Shown here: positions 46,266 to 58,324 of the stretch, piece by piece
Layout: each line of letters opens with the position of its first letter
Numbering within the stretch: position 1 is the first letter of the stretch
Program-made: the position numbers and the translations under genes
The notes under the pieces: generated by a model
What the model was told of the DNA's origin: nothing
The model's input: the letters and a program-made list of their open reading frames with translations, nothing else
Databases searched by the model: none
Assembly (NCBI RefSeq): GCF_050948215.1
Contig: NC_135152.1
Coordinates: forward strand, 3,754,310 to 3,818,309
Length of the DNA stretch: 64,000 nt
Origin: Halictus rubicundus
Lineage: Eukaryota > Arthropoda > Insecta > Hymenoptera > Halictidae
Reading direction: 5' to 3'

Positions 46266-46490
46266 TGAATGACCTTGAATGCTCTTGAATGACCTAATCC
46301 GAATCTTAAATGATCTTGAAAGACCTTGGAAGACCATAACTCCCGAGTAACAACCCTTTCTGAACCAAAAAATGTATATTGAGTCCTAAACTCTCACTCC
46401 CTACTGCAATTTTTGGTAATGTTTTCAATCCACAACCTTCAATGATCTTGTATGTCCTCGAATGCCCTTGAACGACCTTGGACAACCGTA
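46266..46490 (+). repeat. Clustered TGAATGACCT decamers
   Basis: TTGAATGACC and variants recur roughly every 10 bp at 46266-46336 and again at 46440-46490. The inverse TCAAGGTCA is the extended half-site bound by FTZ-F1/ERR-type nuclear receptors. It could be regulatory or a mutated microsatellite; the imperfect copies favour the latter. Confidence 0.5.
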
Positions 46491-49315
46491 ATCCCCAATT
46501 AATATTACTTTTACGTGCACTTTGTCACGGACAAGTCGAAACGGGTGAAACAGAATTATTGCAAAAAATAAATGTGTCATTGCAGAATAAAAAACTTGAA
46601 TATACAGGTGAATGGCGATCATAATAGAACCACGAGTGTCGTTCGGCTAGGCCGAGGTCGACTCGCAGAGATTTTCGCTGCCGGTGGGTGCGACGCGATG
46701 GTCAAATAATCGAGAGCGGCCTGTCGCACGCGGAGGACGAAAGAGATATTTCACCATCCGACAAATTTCCTCGCTAAATGGCCACGGGTGCACATACAAA
46801 AAAAAAATGGCGTGGGAATGGTGGTGCGGTGTAACAAAAACGAAAGCAAAAACGAAGCGCTCTCGCGCGTGCACACACGCAAGCACACACACAATCATTG
46901 GCCCGGAATCGTAAAGCGGCGGAATTAAAAACTCATCGTCGGTCAGAACGGGCAGCGCAATAAATATAATAATAATTACCGGTGCGAGCGTGCGGCCGCG
47001 CAACGATTAACGACCGGTAATTATCGGTCGTTTTTAACGGGTTCGGGACGGGCCGTGCTGTATCTCGTGGCCGAGAATATCTCCGCCACGGATTAACATT
47101 TCTCTTCGTTTGTTCATATTTTTTTGCCGCGCGCGCGCGTGCGCGACTTTATGCACCCCTCTTTTCCACGGCTATTATTTGATTCGTTAATGGTTCGACG
47201 TGTTTCGGAAAAACGACTGCCGCCGGTCAAATTATCGCGTTTTAGTGTTGTTTCATTTTACAATTGACCGGAATTGTACGGATCCTTCCGCGCGAAATTA
47301 TTGAATAAATTTTTACTTAAATGGTCGTTGGGAAAATCGAGCAAAATTTATATCAATCCAATCTTGTTCTATTTGTGCAAATTCTAATTTTCGCGAATTG
47401 ATTCATTGTGGTGAACATGAAACAGTAATCGAATTAATTTTTATCAATGCGTTCGTCTTCTTGCATTTCTAGTCATCAGCAGACAAAATATACATTTTCA
47501 ACTGCAACAAATTCAAGCAAAATATAAGTCTGTTTCCTTTCTTAGGTCCGGTAGGTTGAAAATAATATGACAATAGTTTTCAATTCTTTTAACCCATCCA
47601 CTGTTCATTCAAATTGCAGCCGCTCAGTCCCTCCACAAATGCAGAAGATTTGTTGTTTAATTATTGGAGTAACTGGAATAGGAAGGTTCGCCGAACATTA
47701 TCTCGAAATTATTTTGTAAAGGTAGCACAGAATATCGAGCGAAAACGCTCAGTGAAAAGCGGAGGGCTGTAAACAAAACGGAAACGCGTAAAACACGTTG
47801 CAGCCGCATCCTGCGATCTATGCACGCGAAAGCCTCTGAAATGACCTGATATTTCAGGATGCACGAGGTAGCCATTACGTACGGCATAAACACGTACTCT
47901 GCAGCGAACCTGATGCTCCAATTTCCACGCAGCTAGTATCGCAAGGTGCGTTAAAACAACCCGTATCTAAGGAACCATCCAACAACAAAATTACTTACCA
48001 CTAGCTACGTTAAATTTTCACTTTGCGTCTGCTTGTTCGGGCTCCGTAGTAAACCTCTACAGTGCGTTGATCAACATCTCGATAGATAGGTTCCATCACG
48101 TATTAAAATAGTTCAAATAAATTTCGTATTTAGTTTCTGAGTCTTGCGACTGGTGCGAACAAATGTTTACACGATGGTCTTTGGTACTTTGATCACTGCT
48201 AGACTGCAAATTTTAAAGATTTATAATAAAAATAAGTGACTGCAATTTGAAACAGTGGGATTAAAAAAATTGCAGAGTATTCATATATTATTCTCGAACG
48301 AATAAAATTGTTAAAAAAAAAAAAGAAAGAACTTCGCAGACATTTTTTATTTCGCAGAAAGATCCAGAAACTGCTGATAGCGTAGAGTCAGTGACGGAGA
48401 TTTAAAATCTAAGTAATATGAATAAATAAATCAAAAATATAAGCAGGCGATAAAGAGAATTTTGATTGTCTCTCTGGGCGACAGCGAACGTCAAAGACTC
48501 TAATGGGGAAAATTCTAATCAATTTGCTCGCGAGATAAATCGCAGCGCCATTTCTCGGCCATTACCCGTCGGACTCGCTGGGATCGGCTTCGCGATAATA
48601 ATAAAATCGCGGATTCCGTTTATGCGAACGAGGCGGGTCGCGTGGCTCAAAACAAAGCGATCGGGATGGCCGCGCGCACGCGGCGGGGTTAACAAAATTT
48701 CGAAAACGATCGCGTCGCACGGGTAATGATCCATTCCTCGGCGTAACTCTCGCCGCGTGTGCACGCGCATGAAAACTAATTCCCGTTGAAATCGATATTT
48801 ACGAAGCGGTTTCGAGCCCGCGGGTGATTACACGGGACAAAAGGAGGAACGAGGGGGATATATCGTTTCGACGGCGGAATGACAGCGAACACGTAGCAAT
48901 ATTAAAAACGACAGGTCGCCGGAAGCGCGGAGGAATAATAAAAACGCTGTCGTTCGGGAAACGTCGATATCCGCGAAATAATGACAGAACAAAATTACCC
49001 GACACTCGTCGGATTCGATCGTTTCCTCTGTACCTACTACACGCCCCCCGTACCCTCTCTTGTGCAACCCCATAACAACGACGATATCGTTACACGACGA
49101 CCAATCCAAGTTCCATTTGTTGCTTCGACAAAAACGAGCGCGGCCGTTGTCGAGCATAATTGCGACAGATCGATCGCGAATTCCTGTCATTCTTCTTCCC
49201 AAGGGACTAGAGATCGTTTCCAAAATAGCGTATATTTTTTGAGAATTCCATTCCGATTTTATAAGTGAGCTTAACAATTATTTTTCTTAATTTTCTTGGT
49301 CGTGGGTGTAATTAA

Positions 49316-49397
49316 TAGACTGTGGATCTTCGTGCAAAATAAAAAATTGCTCAATTGTAAGAATTCAATGTAATATAAAAATTTACTTTTAATCCCC
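49316..49397 (+). repeat. Family C left-end fragment
   Basis: TAGACTGTGGATCTTCGTGC then AAAATAAAAAATTGC. Interrupted by the TTAA element that begins at 49402. Confidence 0.6.
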
Positions 49398-49401
49398 TTA
49401 A

Positions 49402-49590
49402 CACTAAACCTACCACGGTCAAAATGGCCGGTTTTTTATTTTACAGTTATCGAAATTATTAGAACGTTTTCGTAGGAAATCACTTAACTGACTTCTTCAT
49501 TTAAGCACATATTATAATGAAAATCGTACAAAGTTTAAGTAAATTCAATCTTCTCCCTTGTATAAGACGTTTCATTTTTATATGTTTTGT
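49402..49590 (+). mobile_element. TTAA-flanked MITE, subfamily 2 (right end lost)
   Basis: TTAA at 49398-49401, tip CACTAAACCTACCACGG, subterminal GGTCAAAATGGCC, interior TTACAGTTATCGAAATTATT as in related copies. No right tip; the end is approximate. Confidence 0.65.
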
Positions 49591-51341
49591 GGTTGTATTT
49601 TGTGGAAAATAATATAATAGAGTCCCTAAATTTTTCTGATGACATTTTATTTTTGGTTTTGGTTCACACATTTGGAACAATTTTCTTTCTCAGATTTGTG
49701 CAACTGCCATGGGACTTGAACCAACAATTTAGATTGACTGCATAAGAATTAGAATTTCGGTGGAATATTTCTAAGCCTGGGTCAAAATAGACCCATTTCG
49801 AGGAACGTAACGAAGATTGAAGAGGGAGCAGAGATTCGTCGAAACTTGGAGAGCTGTTGCTTCGTCCCTTTTTCTTCTGGCAGCGTGTCAAAGTGCTTTG
49901 TCTCGACCGTTTGACAAATGCCGTCCGACCAGCAGCACGCGGAGTCCAGCAGAATATTCATGAATCCTTTCTCTCTCTCCCCTTCTCGTCCACTCTGTCT
50001 CTCTCTCTCTCTCTCTCTCTATGCTCTTATTCTTTTTTTTTTTCGTAGCCCCGACTATCGATGTAAACGCGTACACCGGCGACCGATTGTTTGCGTTCCA
50101 CTTTATCGCGCGACAGGCTCGATCTGGGGGTTGTTAGCAACCCTCGCGGACCTGGGAGAATTCATTACCACAGAAACCGATCGACCTTTATGAATTTCCT
50201 GGTGTACACTCCTTCCTCCCATTGTCAGTGATTTAACAATACGTCCTACAACGTCTTCAATTTTTGCTTCTCTTCTTGCAACACACATTTTATTAATTAT
50301 TCGTTAAAGCTTACACGACAATCGCCAACCTCGTTAGAGATCTATTAAAATTCTTAACAGATGAATTTTCTAAAGAAAACCACCCACTAACAGAATAATT
50401 CAACTAAGCCTGCAGGACATTCAAAATCATTTTTTATCGAACCAGACTGAGAGCGCAAAACGATCAGCTTCTCACCAAACCACAACCACGTCAGAGTCTT
50501 CTGCCATGGAACAGGGTTAGCAGAATCCTCCTAAGCCATAGGAGACCGTAGAAAATAGAGCCGCCGTAAACCCCGGTTAAAAAAGGCCGACGAGCTGCCC
50601 TCGCAGCAGCCAAACAACAAAAAGAAAAAGGCGGTGGGTGGGGTATGAAAAAAAAAAGGAGAAAAAGAAAATAGTGGAGCAACGTCGAAGCAATAAAATT
50701 CTCATTTACCCGGCCACGTTGCTCGCCATCACCGTCACGCTCGCCTTTCCGTTCCCATCCTGGCAATCCGCAAGGGTTTAAACCACGGTGCAGAAGCCCG
50801 ACGACGCCTCGGCATTCCGCGTAGCACAATTTACGAACAACGCTCTCTAACTCTTCTCTCTCCCTCCCTAACCCTCCGTTTCTCTCCGTTCGAGAAGGAG
50901 GTTGAAGCAAGTTGCTGCGTTTCGGTGCGAGGTCGCGTTTCCACCGAGGGAGTCGGTGTATATGCGGGGTAGTTTGTCACAGTCAAGTGCTCGCTAAGTA
51001 TGCGCGACCATTTGTCTCCGATCTTCTATTCCGGCTCGGCCGTCATTCTACGTTCGCCGCAAACGGAATTAAATGTTTCTGCCTTGTGCTCTCCTGCGTC
51101 CACCGCCCCTCGAACCACCCCCGCGCAACCCTCCCGCCTCCTGTATCCGGCCGTTCGATAAGGCGACTTTCGAAATTTAGAACCTCGAACACCGATGCTG
51201 ACTCGATGGAACTACTGGCGATATGCGATTTGCGTTTCAGCGGGCACCATTCTTCATCTTTACAATTTTATTCGCAGGAATACATGCGTGAGTTCATAAG
51301 CAGAATTTGAACTTAATGAATCAAAACTTGAGAAGGCTCTC
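49591..51341. other. No gene recognised
   Basis: CT tract at 49996-50020 followed by poly-T. A 139-codon minus frame (50491-50910) shows no domain. Confidence 0.45.
49996..50020. repeat. (CT)n microsatellite
   Basis: About 25 bases of CT. Confidence 0.95.
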
Positions 51342-51345
51342 TTAA

Positions 51346-51470
51346 CACTTTGAGTGCCACGTGTGCTAAAAATGGGAATTATTTGTGTAGGTTTGTAAAT
51401 AAATTTCTGAAAATAAAAAATAAGAAAACGTCTTCTAGAATTAAAACAATTTCAAGTACAAACGGTTAAA
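51346..51470 (+). mobile_element. TTAA MITE, subfamily 3 left half
   Basis: TTAA at 51342-51345, then CACTTTGAGTGCCACG. AATTATTTGTGTAGGTTTGT parallels AATTATTTGTCCAGGTTTTA in the copy at 44557. The right half was not found. Confidence 0.55.
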
Positions 51471-53136
51471 GATTGCCGCAGACCAACTCGATGAATTGTT
51501 TACCGAGACCCCATTGAGAATTGTTTGTTATGTCGAGAATCCTCATTAAGACCCCGCGAGGATTATAGTGTGCTCTCTCTAAACCTTTTATCGTAATGTT
51601 TTATTGCCGGACGGAGGGAAGAACGCAGCCGAGTCCGACAGAAATTTATCAACGAATTTAAGCCGGGTTAATAAACACAGAGATTAAATTATCGCGTCAT
51701 TTTGTTGGGAATAAAGCGATTTGTCTCCCGTCGGGACAAAAAGCGGATTGCTTTTACCTGAAATCCATTAATGGTTCGCCGGGTAGCTGGATAAATGAAC
51801 GCTTTTATTATTTACGCTCGGGAAAAGGAGATTCGTTTGATCGTGTTCAACACTTAGCGACGTTTTCAGGTGGTCTGCTTTTGACATTGCCTTCCGAGCA
51901 ATACGCGGGCGTACTTGTCAACTCGCGCAGAACCGAATTTAATTTCAATTATCGCGAGTGGCGAAGAATTCGCGAAATTCTGGCAGCTGCGCGCACACGC
52001 TGTTCCGCAAAAAATTCTGCAATCCTTCCACCTAACGTCTTACAAGAATTTCACAGTTTCGCTGTAAATACTGTTGACCGGGGTTCAGCAAAATAAAATT
52101 TTCGGGACATTGCCAGAGTCATTTCAAAAATACAAATTCTCTGCATGAATTACAAGGCACTGGAACTAAATAAGAATTTTGTTCTTCCTTTAAGAATTTT
52201 TAGAAGTTGCTACTTTAAATTATAGGTAAATTCCTTTTATCTTTACGTTTGGCAAAATACAAAATCTTAAGAGTTTGCACACGGCAATAACTTTTCACAA
52301 CCATCCACGTTGCTTATTCAAATTCTTCTCAGACGAATTTGAATTCTTCTGCGAGAAAGCGAGCCTCTGTCGCAGAAATTTATTTCCAAAGTCGCAGACT
52401 GCATTTTAGAGTTTCCTAAAGATCCGGAGCAGCGCGAAAGAGCGACAACGAACGTTCCGCGCAGCCCAAGATCCTCCTCGGCGACAAATTTCTATTAAGA
52501 AAAGTTTTATTCGGCGGAATGCACCGTCTCTCGTTACCTTTCGCAACGGTCGCGACAAATGGATGGCCGACACGCCGGGTAAAAGCGGGGATCTCGAAAT
52601 GCACTAGCTTTTAAGGAATTAAATCTGGCCGAGCCCGGTGCCAGACGCGTCATTGTTTTTCTACGTATGAAATATTAATTCCGCCCCCGTTCACGTGTGT
52701 TCCGCTGCTGGGACGTTTTCTGTCGCGATCGCTGATAACCTCGGGCCAGTGTTTTAACTGGAATGTCCTCCCAGCGAACATCAATTTTGCGTTACACGTT
52801 TCGTCTAGCTAGACGTCCTCTACTGCGAACGCGAATCGACGGTCTGCGACGAATTGTTACCAGAAAATTCGGTCGTGAAACTCAATAAATCCGTAAAAAT
52901 TTTGCAATTTGTTTGCCACAAGCGTCACACACGCGTGATAAATTTTATTTATTTTAATTATAATTTGATAGATTTATTTTATAAGAAAATAGGTTAAACT
53001 TCAGCTTGGCAACCCAGAAATTTTGAACTTTCTAGTACATAGTCCTGTATATCTTGACGAGCAAATGCCAAAAATCGACGTTTTGAGGCGAGGAATTCAT
53101 TGCATCAAAAGTTATGAGTGTTTAAAGTTGCACGAT
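51471..53136. other. No gene recognised
   Basis: Unremarkable sequence; short frames only. Confidence 0.5.
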
Positions 53137-53264
53137 TTTAACACGTTAAGCGCGGAGCTCGTGTCTATAAACCTTCCGCGCACGCTGCAAGTAACTGCAA
53201 GTTTTTGTGTCTAAACAGAAGTCACCTCTCCGCGTCGCCTAAACGAAAAGTTAAAGTGTTGAGC

Positions 53265-53301
53265 GTTTTTGACAGATAGGGGCGCCGCCATGTTGGTGTG
53301 T
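53265..53301 (-). repeat. 37-bp block shared with the 268-bp satellite
   Basis: GTTTTTGACAGATAGGGGCG, then CCGCCATGTTGGTGTGT, matches the inverse of 19834-19870 and the two sister units with about three mismatches. Flanks on either side do not match. It may mark the satellite's source element. Confidence 0.75.
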
Positions 53302-54497
53302 GCTCGGCATTGCACGTTATTTGATGTGCTGGATGGCAGCACAAACAACACGTTATAATTCCTTTAACACTTTACGAAGTATTAAAAAAGAGTATTTTAC
53401 ATTACTGTACAAAAACCAGCAAAAATTTATGAGTCCAAATTTTTAGCCAATTTTTAATATAACCAAGGAAATTTTGTTGAATAATTCCTCATGGATGCAT
53501 CTTTACAATATCAATAATCGTACATTGAAAATACTAAAACGTAAACCTAAGGTTAATTCCGATCAATTATTCGTGTCTCCTGTGTACAAATGAAAGTCTG
53601 GGACAGTTACAGGAATATTGAGAACCACCGTGTGTTGCCAGGAAACAATGGTCCTTCATCGATCAACCGAGAGCATCGATCTCGATCCCGATCGCCAGAA
53701 ACAATCCCACGAAGGGTCCCTCGAACCCTTCAACGTCGGTAACGTGGAGCCCGGAACGATTGCGGGGGCGGTGCGTCGAACAACGGCACGTGCCCAGCGG
53801 CAATAAGGCTCTCCCGTGTTTCTGTCGATCCTGATAAAGTGCGGGATACTGTTTGTGCATCGTAAATCCCGTATTATGCCGCGTAATTAATGCAATTACC
53901 GAGGAACAGGGTTACGGAATAATGAACCGCGGCCCGGGATATCGAGGTGCACGCGCCGGCCATGTTCGACGATATGAACACTTTCTTTACGAACGAGTAA
54001 TCACCGCCCGACCAGGAACATTTTCGTTCCCGTTTAACTCGCTGATTGGCCGATTAATTGCCACGGAAGCGGAACACTTTCTGTCGGCGAAACGAAACGA
54101 TTAGGCTTCTAACGCCATGCTTATTACGGGCACCTATTTCGTAGTTCGTAGGTCGACTTGAAAAATCATTGATAATTCTGATCATTAATTTTAATGGATC
54201 TAACACTTAGGCTCAGGAAAATTGCAGCAACTTAATTAATCTCGAATAACCAGACAATTTTTATATCATGTAAAGATTCGTAGTCTCGTTATTGAATTCG
54301 ATTTCAATCCTCCGTCTGCAATCTTATTTTTATCGACGGCGTCTGCACGGGTTATTTATGTTGGCGATTAATTGTTTTACTGTTCCAGGCTCTCGAAAAA
54401 TCTCCGAAAATTCTGGAATACGCATTGAATTCCCTATTATAATATCTGTTCCAGAAAGGGTGTAGGAGAAACGGCGCGAAACGACAAAGGAGGAAGG
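53302..54497. other. No gene recognised
   Basis: Includes a family C right terminus at 54260-54288. Frames at 53618-54104 lack domains. Confidence 0.45.
54260..54288 (+). repeat. Family C right terminus (solo)
   Basis: ATCATGTAAAGATTCGTAGTCT. Confidence 0.5.
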
Positions 54498-54989
54498 TAC
54501 AGTGAATTCTCGATATATGTCAACAACAGTCTTGCCAGCGTCGTGTATCCTCCAGGAGAAGTACCCGAGCGGTGTTATGTTTACACTCCTCGGCCTCCGA
54601 AACCCCTCACGGGGTATACCCCGCGGTAGTGGGGATAATTCCGCGACATTTATCATTCAGATCTTGGCGACATATACGGGGTGAGTCCGAAGAAACAGAA
54701 CACCTAAATATCTCCGTTACTTTTCGTTGTACAAAAAACTTCTTAGGACAAAGTTACACTGTTTGAAGGGCCACATGTAACGGTGTAAGGGAAAAAATTT
54801 TCAAGATCATTTTTTAATGAGATTTCAAGGTCATCGATGTTTTTTTAAATGGAATGATATATCTTCGTTAACGTAATGTTGTAGCTGACAAAATAACGAA
54901 TTCATCCATGTAACACAATATGACCTACAAATGACCTTCAACTCAGAAAAACGGAATAAATAAAATTCAACTTGTAATTTTCATTTGCT

Positions 54990-55214
54990 TTATTTCTGTT
55001 TCGCAAAATGTTCAAAAGTCCTCACCTTCGAACATTTTTTATTTTCAACACTAACAGTTTCACGGAATTTATTTATCAAATTGGAGTAAACGGAAACTGA
55101 TGCACAATTACGATTAGGAAATCGGTCCTTGTACAACCGCACTGCTTCTCTTAAACACTGTCGACTTTCTCCATAAATGAAAATCATATCAATCTTATCT
55201 TCCTTCGAGTAACG
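54990..55214 (-). pseudogene. DUF4817-like helix-turn-helix fragment
   Basis: On the minus strand a frame reads RYSKEDKIDMIFIYGESRQ, then REAVRLYKDRFPNRNC and NLINKFRETVSV. The pattern (D)M-x-x-IYGE, Y-x-x-RFPNR and FRETGS-like end is typical of DUF4817, a DNA-binding domain at the N-terminus of some insect transposases. About 60 residues remain; the frame then runs into the element's own arm and stops. No DDE domain follows, so it is a relic. Confidence 0.75.
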
Positions 55215-55695
55215 TAAATTGTGAAACGTTCATCGATAAACTGATAGATTAGAAATCTTAGAAACAGTGGAAATCTGATAGTAAGAAGGTCTTCAGAGTA
55301 ATTAGTAATTCACAAACACGATTCTGTACGAACGCATAGGTGAAGGTGTATCATAAATGTCCTCCTGTCAACACCGAATCTGTTATTATGTTGTGTATTG
55401 CGATACAATTGAATGTATAGCAGCTCAAGGGAATATTTTTTAACATTTTGCGTAACAGAAATAAAGCAAATGAAAATTACAAGTTGAATTTTATTTATTC
55501 CATTCTTCTGGGTTGAAGGTCATTTGTAGGTCATATTGTGTTACAACATTACGTTAACGAAGATATATCATTCCATTTAAAAAAACCTCGATGACCTTGC
55601 AATCTCATAAAAAATGATGTTGAAAATTTTTTCCCTTATACCGTTACACGTGGCCCCTCGAACAGTGTAACTTTGTCCTAAGAAGTTTTCTTGTA

Positions 55696-55999
55696 CAGGG
55701 TGTATAAAAATTATATGTCACGACCACCATAGCGTGATTCTGCACCTCTAGATCGGTGGAGATCTGTTTAAAAAATGGACCGCAAAATTCACCTTGACCT
55801 TGGAAATCAAGGTGAAAGTGTCGAAAAATTGTCTTCTATTGCATCGTATAGTACTCATCACTCAAATTTTTCGATACTTTGACCTTAAGTTTCGAGGTCA
55901 AAATGAATTTTGCGGTGCATTTTTTTCACAGATCTCCACCGATCCGGAGGTGTAGAATCACGCTATGATGGCCGTGACATATAATTTGTATACGCCCTG
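55696..55999. mobile_element. 304-bp palindromic MITE (third nesting level)
   Basis: TA at 55694-55695 and 56000-56001. Tips CAGGGTGTATAAAAATTATA and the inverse of CAGGGCGTATACAAATTATA. The arms pair almost end to end, including GGTGGAGATCTGT and its inverse. Removing it and one TA restores the host arm exactly (CTTGTACAACGAAAAG, as at the left arm). Non-coding. Confidence 0.93.
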
Positions 56000-56072
56000 T
56001 ACAACGAAAAGTAACGGAGATATTTAGGTGTTCTGTTTCTTCAGACCCACCCTGTATAGAAAAATCACTGTA

Positions 56073-56779
56073 TTTAGAATCACTCCATTATTTTCCCTGC
56101 ACTATTTCTGGGACAGCCTGTATAATCGTTAGAAATGTTTAGAGCATTAATCGGGAAAAAGAAGAAATTCAAGAGTGCTCCAGAACACAGAGTTAGGGCT
56201 TCGAGGTCCTTTCTACATTTGTCAGAATATATTGTAGTTCGCCGAAGGAGTATTCTCAACGAGTATTCCATTAGAAATTTCCTCGATACCGCGGCCCAGG
56301 ATAAGATAAAAGAAGAAAGCGCGAAAACTCTCGCGACATTTTCCCCGGGTCCCTGTTAGTCTTTTTCTGCGCCCCGACTTCTTGTCTCCATATCTCGTCG
56401 GCTCTTTTCCCCGGCAAGTTTCCCGCTCGCGGTACAAGTGGCCGTCAGATAAAACTCGCGGAACTGAAGTCCCCGGACACACGCGAGTTTCGCGCGAGTT
56501 CGACGCCGATAACGGAGATAGGAGCGAACATCCTTCTCCCGGCACACTTTTTCCGTTTCAGCTCTCCTAAATGAAACGCTCCCTATCCTCGATCCGTTCT
56601 GGCGGCGCGTGTTTGTCGTGGAAATCGCCTCTGCGAGCCTCGAAAACAATGACAATATTTTCCAACCCCTCACACTGTACGATCCTCTTCACAAATTGCG
56701 GAATTCGTAGATTAGCAAAATAGGTAGACATGCGTTTATGACAAAAGTGAGTAGAAGAACTTAAAAAGACTATTCTATT
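56073..56779. other. No gene recognised
   Basis: Frames at 56135-56673 overlap on both strands in GC-richer DNA; no domain. Confidence 0.45.
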
Positions 56780-56847
56780 TCTATTTCGCTCCAGTTTATC
56801 GCAATTCAGGTAGAAACATTTTATTTTGCATAAAGATTCGTAGTCTA
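56780..56847 (+). repeat. Family C right-end fragment
   Basis: TATTTCGCTCCAGTTTATCG, then TTGCATAAAGATTCGTAGTC plus TA. Aligns with 28459-28532. Confidence 0.65.
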
Positions 56848-56950
56848 CTTGCTAGTAGACAATTTAAACAATTTGAGGATGCCAATATACTTTTTCCCAC
56901 TTGCTAAGATTATCAAGGAAAAATAGGAGCTTCTGTAAGGCTGGTGTTTC

Positions 56951-56979
56951 TTTTATCTTGCAGAAAAATCCGCAGCCTA
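56951..56979 (+). repeat. Family C right terminus (solo)
   Basis: CTTGCAGAAAAATCCGCAGC then CTA, eight bases before the next TTAA site. Confidence 0.5.
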
Positions 56980-56990
56980 CTTATTATTAA

Positions 56991-57231
56991 CCCTTTGCAC
57001 TCGAGTGGTGACTCTGAAGCACCACTAGAAATTGTTGTGGCATTATTTCAAAGAAATTAGAAAAAATATTACAAAATATTTGTTACATTACAAAATTTGT
57101 AATTAATAGATTACTAAACATTTAAATATTATATGTAGAAATCGGATCAGTTTCGTATGAATAAAATGAAAATATTGTAAGACGTAAGAAAAATTTAGTT
57201 TTAGATTGAAAATAGCGCCGAGCGCAAAGGG
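56991..57231 (+). mobile_element. TTAA-flanked MITE, subfamily 4
   Basis: TTAA at 56987-56990 and 57232-57235. Tips CCCTTTGCACTCG and CGAGCGCAAAGGG. Subterminal hairpin GTGGTGACTCTGAAGCACCAC-type near 57006. AT-rich middle, 241 bp, non-coding. Confidence 0.85.
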
Positions 57232-57235
57232 TTAA

Positions 57236-57691
57236 TCTACGAACTGCAAAATTCGCGAAGAGTCAAAATGCATACAACTTCATTTTACCTGTGCGCGCCT
57301 CAAAGGTGTGAGAACGAGCCTGAACCTAGCAGAGCATCCCGGAAGAGTATCACTCGACCCGGAGAGGGTAGTAAAATGCTCGATAGGAAGATCGGACGAT
57401 AAAAAGCGCAGCCACGCGCGCAGATTCGCGAAAGAGAGGGATGATTGTCCTTGTCGAGGGAATTTCATAAATGACCCTGAGGTCCGCGTATTTCTAATCC
57501 CAACAAAGTCCCCGGAATTGCTCAGGCTGCGAATCTGTTTCAACTTACAGGTGACCCTTTGTCACCCGAAACCGTTTAAGCTACACAAGCTCGTTGCGCG
57601 GCCCAATGAAACGAGCCAGGATCCGCAATTACCACGGTCGTTTACGTCCTTAATAAAGCGAGCCATTATCGCGAAGTGTCGGGCTCAAGAG

Positions 57692-57750
<59 letters not shown>

Positions 57751-58129
57751 GAGGAAGAGAAGGGGCGAGAGGGGAGAGTCTAGAAAAGACGCGTCGGCGC
57801 GAGTACTCGCACCGTTCCGCTCCGTCCCGCTTCGTAAACCCTCTCAGCAACGCTGTCCGAGAGAACTGTCGGGTAATTAAGCAAAATATCATGGTTTGTC
57901 CGCGGCGTCGCGTCTCGCGCCGTTTGTCCAAGCTTTGATCCCGACTCGCGACTCGCAGACGCTAACAAGATCGTGTTAATCAGTTTTACGAAGGCAACAG
58001 GCTCTCCCTGGATACGTGGACCGGTGACACGGTGGCTTACATCGTGCTGAGACTCGCTGAGCTTCTTGTTGTAAATGCTTCCTTGCGTTCGCGAGCTTGC
58101 AGAATTCGAGGAATTTTTTTACTAATAAT
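57236..58129. other. No gene recognised
   Basis: GA tract at 57696-57747; the 190-codon frame across it (57308-57880) is Arg-Glu repeat plus unrelated sequence. Confidence 0.5.
57696..57747. repeat. (GA)n microsatellite
   Basis: About 52 bases of GA, as long as the CT tract at 16993. Confidence 0.97.
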
Positions 58130-58324
58130 TAGACCGTGGTTATTCGTGGAAAATAAAAATTGTTTGCACCAGTCGTGGGAACCAAGTAGGCATTTATTTC
58201 TCTCTTTACTGCCTTCGTCAAGTCATAAGAAATATACTGATGTACCTAAATCTGTCTCATCTTTCCACTGTCTGAAATTACGCTCACCTACTTTTGATGA
58301 GAATGCATAAAATCCGCAGTCCAC
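58130..58324 (+). mobile_element. Family C MITE, full copy 2
   Basis: Left tip TAGACCGTGGTTATTCGTGG; right tip is the inverse of TGGACTGCGGATTTTATGCA. The interior has AAAATAAAAATTGTTTGCAC, GTGGGAACCAAGTAGGC and AAATCTGTCTCATC, which also occur in order at 7338-7470. About 195 bp. Confidence 0.75.

Larger units (their letters stand above)
44796..49315. other. No host gene recognised
   Basis: Holds family C fragments (45345, 45451, 46218) and TGACCTTGAA clusters (46266-46490). Frames at 46647-47003 and 48466-49277 overlap on both strands without domains. GC-rich patches lie at 46990-47180 and 48480-48980. Confidence 0.45.
54677..56054 (-). mobile_element. TA-flanked element with long TIRs and DUF4817-like fragment
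   Basis: Between TA at 54675-54676 and 56055-56056. Left tip CGGGGTGAGTCCGAAGAAAC; right tip is the inverse of CAGGGTGGGTCTGAAGAAAC. The inverted arms are about 320-340 bp (54677 to about 55018, and about 55436 to 56054 minus the nested element). The centre encodes a piece of a helix-turn-helix domain. Layout fits a Tc1/mariner-superfamily element that lost its catalytic part. A 304-bp element is nested in the right arm. Confidence 0.88.
54500..56070 (-). mobile_element. Family A MITE, copy 5, split by a 1.4-kb element
   Basis: Main piece 54500-54676 (tip CAGTGAATTCTCGATATATG at left) and tail 56055-56070, ending AAATCACTG before TA at 56071-56072. The outer TA is at 54498-54499. The core is well kept: GGGGTATACCCCGCGGTAGT then GGGGATAATTCCGCG. 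The interruption lies in the TATATA run near the right tip. Confidence 0.88.

Noticed and set aside
57308..57880. 190-codon plus-strand open frame
   Set aside because: A third of it is translated GA microsatellite; the remainder matches nothing I recognise.
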